From positions 528,286-592,285 of the forward strand of contig NW_020312012.1 in the NCBI RefSeq assembly GCF_003144115.1: a stretch of 64,000 nucleotides of DNA, in the 5' to 3' direction. Below are positions 20,347-29,605 of the stretch, piece after piece (positions within the stretch are counted from its first letter, which is position 1; each line of letters starts with the position of its first letter). This DNA is from Tilletiopsis washingtonensis (taxonomy: Eukaryota > Basidiomycota > Exobasidiomycetes > Entylomatales). A program made the position numbers and the translations under genes. Below the pieces are notes generated by a model. The model was not told the origin of the DNA and made no database searches. It worked only from the letters and a program-made list of their open reading frames with translations.

Positions 20347-23227
20347 GCGCCCAGCGACGCGACACATACACACCTTCGTGCTCCGCAGCGGCGTTCTATC
20401 TTCCCACTAATCAGCGCCCATTCGACGGCGCTCCACCTCAAGAACCCGCCTTTCTCCGCCTCGTCGTCACCAAGGCCAGCCTGTTCCCAACCAACGTTCT
20501 CCCCTCTTTTTGCAATTCGTCATCGGCTGCCCTGTTCTTCCCGCAAGCTTTCTCAGCGACCCGCACCATCGACTCCGTCTCATACAACAACGATCACCCT
20601 GCATCTGCGCGTCACCCCGGGCCTCTTCATACACATCTCGAGAAGCTCCAGCGCCGCGTCATACACACAGCACAGCGATCATCCACAAGTTCCGCCTCGC
20701 CTCTCCCTCTCACCTCGCCTCGCCCGCCTCCGCAAATCATACGTCACATCACGTATGCGCCGACGTCGACCAGGTCCAGCCGAGCTCTCTCTCTCGTGCT
20801 GCTCCTATCGCCCGTCTGCCCGCCTGTCTCCCGGCGCCCAGCTTGCCTCTCTGCAAGCCCGTGGCCCAGAGCTCAAGCTCTCTCTCTCCCTTCTCTCGCC
20901 TTCTTGTTACCGTGGTCATCCCGCTCGTCTCGCCGTCACGCTACACACCTACGCACTCTGCGCATCATCTCGCTGCCGATCTTATACACCAACTGGCACG
21001 CATCTGTACACCCCTGGCCTCGAGCAACTGCACCCACCTCCTGGGTTGCCTTGCGCACCACGCAATCGAAACATGCTGGCCCGCCATCTGGACGTGCGCG
21101 TGCACGGCGCGCCGAGCCACTCCGCCTCTCGTGTGGCATCGTCACGTGTGCAGACGTCGAAGCCACCTGCGATCGCGAGCTCACCAGCCACAGCAGATGA
21201 GGCTTGCGCGCGCTTGGCCCGGTGGCTGCGTCACGGCCGACGTTGTGGGGCAGCGACGCAGCGGAGGTCGCGGCGCAGCTGCTCCCACGGTGCCGCATTG
21301 GCGCGCTCCAAGTCAAGACGCACCCTGCAACCCCTCCCTCGCACGTCGCAACGCTGCCGTCCGTCGTCTTCTCTCGCTTGCTTGACACGTGGCAGCGTCG
21401 ACGGCTTGGCCATGGAACTCGCTGGAACGCCGGCGCTCGGGCCGAGGGAGATGAGGGCTTGGGGCGGCGGGCAAGAGCACGCGAGCAGGCAGCGGGCAGC
21501 GAGGATGCGGAGCCGCCCCTCTGGCGCCACACCTCGGGCGGCGCTAGGCGTGAGACTGGCGGCGTGCCGCGCTGCCAAAAAATGCGGGGTCGCGTGGCCC
21601 GTGCCTCTTGGACGCACGAGGCCAGCTCGCTGTCGAGGCGAGCTGCCCCATCAAGGCTCGAGGCGCCGGCTGCCGCTGTGAAGCAGCGGCATCGGCACGC
21701 AGCACCGCAGCACCTCCTCGGCCATGCCTATCTCGGCGCTGATCAGATGCGCACTGAATCGGCCCAACGCAGTGTGCCTCGCCTGGGAGTGGGCGTCTCG
21801 CGATCGAGGCCTCGCTTCCTCGAGGCCGAGCGGGAGACGCGGCTGCGGCTGAGCTGAGTTGAGAGGTGCGAGGCGAGGGAAGCACCGCTGCCGACGACCC
21901 CGGGGCCGTGCTGCCTCGCCTCGCCTCTCGGCAAAGGAACGAGGCGAGGCAGCAAGACGGAGCAGCAAGAGCGCCCGGCCGCCGACTCCCACGCCGCGGG
22001 CTGGTGCCTCTCATGCAGCTGGCCGGCCGCCATGCGGCTGCGGCACCCGGGCGGCTCCATCTGGCCTCTGCACAGTGCCGCTGCCTCATTCGGCGGGCGG
22101 CAGCATCAGAGTGCTGCGATGAGGTGCCTGGGCCGGCAGATGAGCAGCGAGAGAGGTGGTGTAGAAGCCGCGGCGCCGGCTGCAGGAGCCTCGTCCACGT
22201 CCACGGCAGCATCGCAGCTGCGGCTCCACGGCTTGCGTCGCCTCCAGCCCAGCTCGGCGAGCGAGGCTGTGGAGCGCTTCTATGCCGCACGCGGAGTCTG
22301 TCGCATGGCCGGGAGCATGATGCGCCAATGCAGCATGGCGAGCGAGGTGCATGGCGGCGCGGGGACGGCGCTCCGGAGCTGGAGGCATGGAGTGTGGGGC
22401 TCGCGCCGCGGCCGGCACGCGCCCCACGAAGCGCGGGATGCAGGCGGTGCGCGCCGTGCCGAGCCGGGCCGTGGCCTACCCCGCACTCTCTCGCACTTTC
22501 GCGCGGGAGTGCAGATGCTGCCGTGACTGGCGCCGTGCTGCCCTCAACTCTCGCCGATAGCAGCTCGCCTTGCCTCGGCGCCTCGCTGAGCCTTGCCTGC
22601 CGCTCTCGGCCAGCTGCGGCCTGATGAGGCGCTGCAGCTGCCGCGCCCTTGCCCGCACGGCGGCAGCATGCTCGACACCGCCTCGGGCCGGCGCCCCATC
22701 TGCCGCTTGCTCTCCTGTCGTGCAGAGTTGTGGAGTGCGAGAGGCGGGCACGGCATCGGCGAGAGAGGAGCAGCGAGGAAGCCGGCAGCCACGCCGTCCG
22801 AGGTTGCGCTTGCCCGGCGCCGGCAGCAGCGCAGCGAGAGCGCATCACACGAGCAGCGAACTGCATCTGGCTGCTCAGAGCGACGGCGGAGCGCCAGACT
22901 GGCCGGCTGCAGTGCTGCGCAGGCCGCCAGTGCGAGCGGCAGGGTCGTGCGAGGAAGCCGCGCCGAGATGCGCTGCCAGCGCTGCCAGCGCGCCTGGGCG
23001 AGCGTATCGCAGGGGCAGCGCGCACCTCAATGGCAGCGCACGGCAGCGCATGCGACGGCGACCCCACACGGCGCCTCGTGTATAAGAAGCACGCCCCAGC
23101 ACCGCACTCGCCCCGCTCTCCTCACACTCTGTGTACCCCACGAGCCCACCACACGCCGGGCTCCCGCTCTCACCCACGCTGCCCCACCCGCCGCCCACCA
23201 CGTCCACCCCCACCACCTCCGCACAAG
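20347..23227. other. 2.9-kb gene-poor interval between the C2H2 factor and the unknown six-exon gene
   Basis: The first 700 bp downstream of the zinc-finger gene is C/T-rich on the plus strand and probably includes its 3' UTR. From about 21200 to 23050 the sequence is GC-rich and contains a 507-codon minus-strand open frame (21544-23067). It is dominated by Arg, Ala and Ser with no domain, so I treat it as a chance frame in GC-rich DNA. No repeats or mobile-element remains were recognised. Confidence 0.5.
23081..23086 (+). promoter_or_regulatory. Candidate TATA element
   Basis: TATAAG occurs 147 bp upstream of the ATG at 23228, between GC-rich sequence upstream and a pyrimidine-rich leader downstream. 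TATA-like motifs are rare in this window, so it is a reasonable core-promoter candidate for the unknown gene. Confidence 0.4.
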
Positions 23228-24620
23228 ATGGGCAAGAGCAAGAAGGGATCGGTTGCCGACGAGGGCAAGCCCGCTGATGCGGCTCGCCCGATGGTGAGTG
23301 GTCGTGGTCGTCGCCAGCATCACCGCATGGGCTCACTCCCCACCCAGGGCCCCACGGGCGGAATTGACTTCTCCGAGGCCGGCGTCGAGGCCGCCGCTGC
23401 CCAGGTGCAGCTGCGCCACGTCAGCAAGCCGCACGCGCGCGACGCCTGGGAGCGCGCCAAGCCCTGGATGCTCGAGCAGCGCCAGAAGCTCGAGGGCCTC
23501 GGCTGGGCGCCCGTCGACAAGGCTCGCGTGAGTGGTGCTCGTCGTCGTCGCTGTGGGGTGGAGCACACCTCGGGTGCGCGTGCACGTCATCCATGCACGC
23601 CGTGCATGGACGTGCAGCGCGGACCCTGGCGCCGCTCGTATTCCTCCGGTGCTCACACGCCACACGCCCGCCCCAGACCGAGCTCTACGTGCTCAAGCGC
23701 ATGGCGCCCCACGGCTCCTTCACCGACGACGGCTGTGAGTGCCCTCGCGTCGTCGCCGTGCCTCGCCATGCTTACACTCGTCGCAGTCGTCTACGTGCGC
23801 GTGCCCGCCAAGTTCATCGACTTCACCCGCTCGGCCAAGGCGCGCGACGCCAGCGCCGACGGCGAGGAGGCCGAGCTCAAGCGCCGCGGCATCCGCTCCA
23901 AGAAGCGCGGTGCGTACCGCCTGCCTCGTCGTCGTCACCATCCACACCGTGCTGACCGCGCCCACCTCACAGAGAACGCGCCCAGCCACGCGCTCAACGA
24001 CCCGCTCGTGTGGAAGATCAAGATCGACGGCGCCGAGAGCACCGAGGCCGACCGCGTGCCCAACGTCGCGCTCGACGTCGTGCAGCCCATGGAGAACATG
24101 TACGTGCTCGCCGTCGCCGTCACCCGTCATCGCCACCGTGGCTGACCCTCCAACTAGCATGTACCTCGTCATGACGCTGGCGCCCGGCCTCATCCGCATG
24201 CATGCCTCGCGCAAGGACGCCATGCTCCCCGGCTCGCACACGCAGGAGACGCGTGACGACCCCGTGGCGCCGTCGGTGCGTCACTCGGCCATCTTTGCGG
24301 CGTCGGAGCAGCTGGCGCGCGTGCTGCCGCCGGCCTTCTGGTTCAAGCGCAACTCGGAGCACCTGCGCAAGATCCTCGGCGACGCCGAGTTCGAGGCCGC
24401 CGAGGCCGCCGCCAACGACGAGGAGCGCGCCACGAGCCGCATCCTCGGCGACGTCGCCGAGCGCACGTGGGAGGAGATGCTGCCTCCTCCCGAGCAGAAG
24501 AAGAAGAAGAGCAAGAAGGCCGCCGCTGCCGCCGCCGCCGCCAACACCCACTCCGCCACGGACTCGTCGCCGCTGGCTGGCTCGCCCATCGAGGCCCCGC
24601 CCACCGCCATCGCGGTCTAA
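23228..24620 (+). CDS. Protein of unknown function, six exons
   Basis: I do not recognise this protein. Exons are 23228-23293, 23348-23527, 23677-23734, 23787-23909, 23973-24099 and 24158-24620, giving 338 aa. All five junctions have GTGAGT-, GTGCGT- or GTACGT-like donors and the phases agree, so the gene model is strong. The N-terminus is lysine-rich (MGKSKKGSVADEGK). The central part is ordinary globular sequence (WERAKPWMLEQRQKLEGLGW, VYVRVPAKFIDFTRSAK, DPLVWKIKIDGAES, IMYLVMTLAPGLIRMHASRK). The C-terminal third is helical and charged, ending in a KKKKSKK run and an Ala/Ser/Pro-rich tail. Basic runs at both ends could act in nuclear localisation or nucleic-acid binding. No signal peptide or membrane helix is visible. 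Intron 2 (149 nt) carries a strong hairpin. A TATA-like element and pyrimidine-rich leader suggest steady expression. Confidence 0.75.
23581..23616 (+). repeat. Inverted repeat (hairpin) inside intron 2 of the unknown gene
   Basis: Two nested perfect arms are present. TGCACGT (23581-23587) pairs with ACGTGCA (23610-23616). CCATGCACG (23591-23599) pairs with CGTGCATGG (23601-23609). The only irregularities are a 3-nt bulge (CAT) on the left and a 1-nt spacer. It lies in the middle of the 149-nt intron 23528-23676, on the transcribed strand. Confidence 0.85.
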
Positions 24621-25009
24621 TCTTTGCAAGCAGGGCCTCGGCCGGCACATCCGTCACCTCGCACGCTGCGCCAACACTGCCCGGCCCTACTCAGCTATCG
24701 TGAACTCGCATCCTCAAGTCAAGCTCCCGACCGTCCGTCTCGTCTGTCTCGCGCCTGGTCGTCCCGATCCCGCTTCTCGCCTCTCTTCTCGCCCTGACGT
24801 CTTGTACCACCATCCCGCTGTCTCACTACCATCTCACGCCTTCATCATCCCGCATCCTCCTCCACGGAGGGCCCGTACTACTACTTACTAAACCCTACAA
24901 ACATTGTCGCATCGAATGAATGACTGTCCACGGTCTTGTCTCGAGAGATGCAGCGGCAGCAAGGTGTAGCGTGACAAGAGTGCATTGCATGGCAAGCGAG
25001 CGTGTCTCA
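24621..25009. other. Convergent 3' interval
   Basis: This 389-bp stretch lies between the stop codons of the unknown plus-strand gene and the minus-strand nucleoporin gene. It is C/T-rich on the plus strand up to about 24890, then more A/T-rich (ACTACTTACTAAACCC, AATGAATGACTG), as expected for 3' UTRs and poly(A) signals. No gene is seen. Confidence 0.5.
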
Positions 25010-26142
25010 TCACCGGTCTCCCGCCCCCTCGCCCTTGACGCCGACAAGCTGCACGCCCTGCAGGCCGCGCACGATGGTGTCGAGGGCGCGCGTGTCGGCC
25101 TCGAGCGTCGAGCTGAGGTGGTTGAGGCCCTGCTGCTGCGACGCCAGGATCTGTGCAGGCGGCACACACGTCGTCAGCTCTGCACGTCACACACCTCTGC
25201 CGCCTCACGCACCTTGGCCACATCCTCGATGGCGGCGTCGTCGACGACCGCCCACTCCTCTCTGCCCTTGCCCATCTCGCGCTTCGCCTTGAGCGCACCC
25301 AGCACGGCCCAGAGCTCGTTGACGCGCGCGCGCAGGCGCCCCTGCCCCACGCCGGCGCCCTGCGCCTCCAGCTCAGCCTCGCAGCGCTCGAGCTTCTCGC
25401 GCAGACGCTCCTCGTCGGCACCCACGCTGGCGCCGCGCAGCGCCGGGATGAGCAGGTGGGCGCGCCGCGCGTGCGCCACGAGCCGCTGGTGCAGCGCCAC
25501 TTGACGCCGAGCTGCTGCTGCAGCGCGAGAGGAGTTGCGCAATGCATGCGCTTGCTCCAGCGCCGAGAGCCGAGTGCGGAGCTCGCCGAGCCGTGCAAGC
25601 TGCCGTGCCGCCTCGCTCGCCTGCTGCTCGGAGCGCGACTTGAGATCGGAGAAGCCGACGGCCAGCGCTGGCACGAGCCTGGAGGATCCGTGATCAGCAT
25701 CACTGGCCTAAGTGCAGCTCTGGTGTGCACATCCTGTGCGCTGTCACAGCCCTGCCACTGCCACACCATCACCCGCGCCCGCCGTGCACCTGCGCACCCG
25801 CGTCTGCCGCACTCACCTCTCCGGATCCGGGTTCTCCCGCACCGCCTGCGCCCACAGTGCCTCGTGGCGCGGGCCCACTGCGTCCGCTCGCCGGCCGAGG
25901 TTGGGGTACTGCGAGAGCGGGCCTGCACCGCCTGCGCCCTGCGGCCCGAACTGCGCGATCAAGGAGGCAGGCAGCGACGTGTAGAGGTATGCCTTTGGCG
26001 TTGCGTCAGACAAAGCCGCCGCACGCTTCCACTCGGCTGCGTGCACTCACCAGGAAGCGGCAGCTCTGCAGGTCCTGCGTGTTCCACGCCTTGTGGATTG
26101 CGGCAATGCGCGGCGCCAGCGACGGGCCCAACCGCTTGTCCA

Positions 26143-26174
<32 letters not shown>

Positions 26175-26795
26175 GGTTGTTGTTGCCCTTGCTGCTGCCC
26201 TTGCGGCGGCTGCTGCGTCTGCGACTGGCCGAACGGCTGTGCCTGCGATTGGCCGAGGCCGAGCGAGCCGCCGAAGAGACTGGACTGCGTGGCGCCCGAC
26301 TGGCCGAAGCCCTGTTGTTGTGGCTGCTGCTGCTGCTGCTGCTGCGCCGGCGCGCCGAACAGCGACGAGCCCGCCGTGGCTGCCGGCTTGGCGCCGAAGG
26401 AGAAGCCGCCGCCCTGCTGTTGCTGCTGCGGCTGCTGCTGAGCCGGCGCACCGAAGCTGAAGCCCGTCGACTGCTGCTGCTGAGGCTGCTGCTGTTGCTG
26501 CTGTGCCGAGGCGCCAAAGCTGAAGCCGCCGGCTGCGGGGGCAGCGCCCTGCTGCGGCTGCTGGCCCTGCTGCTGGCCCTGCTGCTGCTGGCCCTGCGGC
26601 GCGCCAAAGGAGAAGGCGCCGGTGCTGGAGCCGGCAGCGGGCGCTGCGGCGGGTGCGCCGAAGGAGAAGGACGGCGCGGACGTCGCGGGCGCCGCTGCTG
26701 CGGGCTGCAGAACGAAAGAGGGCCGCAGGTCAGCGATCGGGCACCGCAGCGGCACCACCGACGCGCACACTCACCGCGCCGAAGGAGAAGGCCAT
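25010..26795 (-). CDS. NUP57: FG nucleoporin of the Nup57/Nup54 type
   Basis: This is a central-channel nucleoporin that with Nsp1 and Nup49 forms the FG meshwork of the nuclear pore. Minus-strand exons are 26795-26775, 26704-26051, 25992-25817, 25678-25195 and 25150-25010, giving 491 aa. The first 190 residues contain repeated FSFGA, SLFG and related FG motifs separated by Gln/Ala-rich spacers and a run of glutamines (codons CAG). Then come the structured region NTQDLQSCRFLAYLYTSLP and HEALWAQAVRENPDPERLVP, diagnostic of the Nup54/Nup57 family, and a helical coiled-coil C-terminal half rich in Arg/Leu/Glu/Gln. The first exon encodes only MAFSFGA. It is divergent from TAF12 across a 277-bp shared promoter. 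The symbol follows yeast; animals call it NUP54. Confidence 0.9.
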
Positions 26796-27072
26796 GTATG
26801 TGCGCAGCTGCGGCGCCGGTGGGTCGGACAGGCGGGCGGGGTACGGGCGAGACGGGCGTGGAGGTGACGAGGGAGCAGCGAGAGCAGCAGCAGGTGCCGG
26901 TGCAGGCGGCGCATCTTCCCGCCCAATACAACGCGCGCCAACGCGCACTACAGCTGCATCACGTGCGCAGTACAATGGCCAAAGCGCGATTGTAGTCGTG
27001 CATCCGCCGCGGCGACGTCGCGCCAGTCCCACGCCTGCTCTCTCCTCTCCACCTGCTCCATCCCCACCCGCC
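26796..27072. promoter_or_regulatory. Shared promoter of NUP57 and TAF12
   Basis: Two divergent start codons are only 277 bp apart, so both promoters must fit here. The interval contains TCACGTG at 26959-26965, a palindromic E-box of the kind bound by Cbf1/Pho4-type bHLH factors. No TATA box is apparent. The E-box assignment rests on motif only. Confidence 0.5.
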
Positions 27073-29297
27073 ATGTCTGCTCCGCGCCCGGCACCCGGCT
27101 CCGGCGCGCCCGCCGCACCTGCTGCTGCGGCACCCGCTGCATCCGCACCGCAGGCACCGCCGCAGTCCGGCGCCAATGCCGCGCAGATGGCGCTGTACCG
27201 CGCCCAGCTGGCGCAGCAGCAGCAGGCCGCCGCCCTTGCCCTCGCACGCCCCGGCGCAGCGCCGGCGGCGGCGGGCGCTCCTGCCGCACGCGCCGCCGCA
27301 GCACCCGCCGGCGGTGCAGCGCCGCCGCAGCGTCCTGCCGGCGCCGCGCCGAACCTGCTGGCCGACCACATGCCCACGCTCAGCGCCCTCTCTGCCTCCG
27401 TCGGCGCGGCAAAGGTCGGAGAGATCGTCCACCGCGTGCAGCGCGGCGACACGACGGGCCTCACCGAGCCGCAGGTGGCCGCCGTGAGTGTGCTGCTGTC
27501 GGGCACAGGGCAGGTCGCTGCCGTCGTCCACTCGGCTGACGCTCGCGACACTCACAGATCCGCGCACTCGTGACGCAGCAGCTCGCGCAGGCCCGTCGCA
27601 CGCAGGGCCAGCAGGGTGCCGCCGCAGCGGGTGCCGCCAAGCCCGGCGGCGCCGCAGCGGCTCCTCAGGCGCAGCAGCAGCGTGCCGGGCCGTCGACCGG
27701 GGCGGCGCCGTCGCCGCGGCCGGCCGCTGCTGGCGCCCAGGCGTCTGGCGCGCCGCCACGGCCCGGTGCGCCCGCCGGCGGGCAGCGGCCGGCTCTCACG
27801 CCCGAGCAGCTCAAGAACATCTTCCTCGGCGTGCAGCGGCAGATCAGCGATGCCGAGGCGAAGCTCAAGGCGACGCCCGAGAACGGCGGCCTGCCGCCCG
27901 GCCCGTCGCCGGAGCGCGAGGCGCTGGAGAAGCAGCTGGCAGCGGCTCGCCAGCAGCACCAAACCGTGCAGACCTACCTGCGCACCATGGCCGTCCAGGC
28001 GGGCCAGGTGCGGCAAGGCGGAGCAGCGCCCGGCCAGCCCGGCCAGCCCGGCCAGCCTGGCCAGCAGACGCAGCAGCAGGCGCAGCAGCTGGCACAGCAA
28101 CGGGCCCAGCAGCAGGCCCAGCAGCAGGCGCAACAACAGGCGCAGCAGCGGGCGCAGCAGGCCGGACAGGCACCGGCGCAGGGACCGCCACGACCGCCCG
28201 GCGCCCAGCCGGTGCCGCAGCAAGGCGCCAACGTAGCGGCTGGCGGCGCTGCTGCGGGTCCCTCGACGGCCAATGCTGCACCGCGGCCAGCGGGCGCTGT
28301 GCCGCCGCGCCCGCCTGGCCCCGCTGCGCCGGTGAATGGAAATTCGCCGGCACCGGGCACGCCAGGCGTTGGCGGCGGCTCGGCGCAGGCGTCGGCTGCG
28401 CCCTCGCCACGGCCGCCTGCCACAGCCAATGCAGCGCCCGACAACCGTCCTTCACCGCATCCCAGCAACGCCACGCCGGCGCCGCCGACGCCCAGTGCGG
28501 CACTGCACGCCGCTGCGCTCTCTGCACAGCCGTCGCTGCTCGCCACTGGCCCTGCGACGCAGATTCCCGCCACGCTCTCCGTCGCGCCGGCCGCGCCAGA
28601 GCCGTACCCCAACGCCAGGGGTCCGCGGCCGACGCTCTCGCAGGGTCTCGGAACTACGCCGCTGCTCAGCACGCCTGCCATTCTCGAGCGGCCCGACCCG
28701 GCCGCGGGCTGGGAGGCGCTGCTCGGCGTGCCGACGCGCGTCGGCAACGGCGATGCGGGCCCGCTGGCGCGCCACGACCTGACGAACCCAGACTTCTGGG
28801 ATGCGCTGACGGGCCGCGGCACGGGCGCTAGCAGCCTGGGCGCGCCGGGCGTGAACCCGGCAGGCATCGGCGGCGCCGATCGTCGCCTCTTGACGAAGCG
28901 CAAGATCCAGGAGCTCGTTGGCGAGCTCGACGGCAGCGAACGGTTAGAGGGCGAAGTGGAGGATGTGAGTGCCCGCTGCGTCACGTCGCTCGTGCACATT
29001 TACTGACGCCGTACCCGCTCAGCTCCTGCTCGAAGTGGCCGACGAGTTCATCGAGAGCGCCACATCGTTTGCGTGCCGTCTGGCCAAGCACCGCAAGGGC
29101 GACCGCATCGAGGTGCGCGACGTGCAGCTGCATCTCGAGCGCAACTGGAACCTGCGGTGAGTCGCTACGGTCTGCAGTCAGAGAACGCGCGAATGCTGAT
29201 CCTGCGTGCCTCTCACAGCGTGCCGTTCCCCGGCGCTGCACCTGTGGCGCCGCCGCGTGCGCGCGTGGGACGGCCGGCGGGCGAGAAGGGCACATGA
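27073..29297 (+). CDS. TAF12: TFIID/SAGA subunit TAF12
   Basis: TAF12 pairs with TAF4 in TFIID and with Ada1 in SAGA through a histone fold. Exons are 27073-27483, 27558-28964, 29023-29156 and 29219-29297, giving 676 aa. The histone fold is at the C-terminus (about residues 580-651): [64 protein letters not shown]. This is close to the canonical family sequence, with splice junctions inside the fold at canonical GTGAGT sites. The preceding 570 residues are Ala/Pro/Gln-rich and probably disordered, with a conserved-looking helix near residue 120 ([20 protein letters not shown]). Only about 25 residues follow the fold. It is divergent from NUP57. Confidence 0.93.
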
Positions 29298-29605
29298 GTG
29301 GAGCACGACTGACTGTCCGCAATCTATGCATCTAATAGCGAGTCACCTGGCTTGCAAGGGAGAGGGAGAGACGGCTGGAGCCCGCAGCGGAGGGCTGGCC
29401 TAACTCCACGCGACGGCCAGAGCTGAGGCGACACGGTGGCCATCACACGGGCGAGCTGAGAGCATGCATGATTGCGACTAGTGTACAATGGTGAAGAAGC
29501 GACAGTGACGTGGTGGCATAAGAGGTAAACCGAGGGACGAGTCGCAGATACAGGACGCGAAGACCGAGAGAGGACGGCGAGATCGCAGGAGGCAGCAGAG
29601 AGCCA
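29298..29605. other. Convergent 3' interval between TAF12 and NOG2
   Basis: This is a 308-bp spacer between two stop codons on opposite strands. It is less GC-rich than the genes around it and contains short A/T-rich patches (AATCTATGCATCTAATAG, ACTAGTGTACAATGG) suitable for 3' processing. No gene is seen. Confidence 0.5.

Noticed and set aside
21544-23067. 507-codon minus-strand open frame in an intergenic region
   Set aside because: It is not opposite a known gene, so it deserved a look, but it is dominated by Arg, Ala, Ser and Cys, has no recognisable motif, and overlaps other open frames on the opposite strand.
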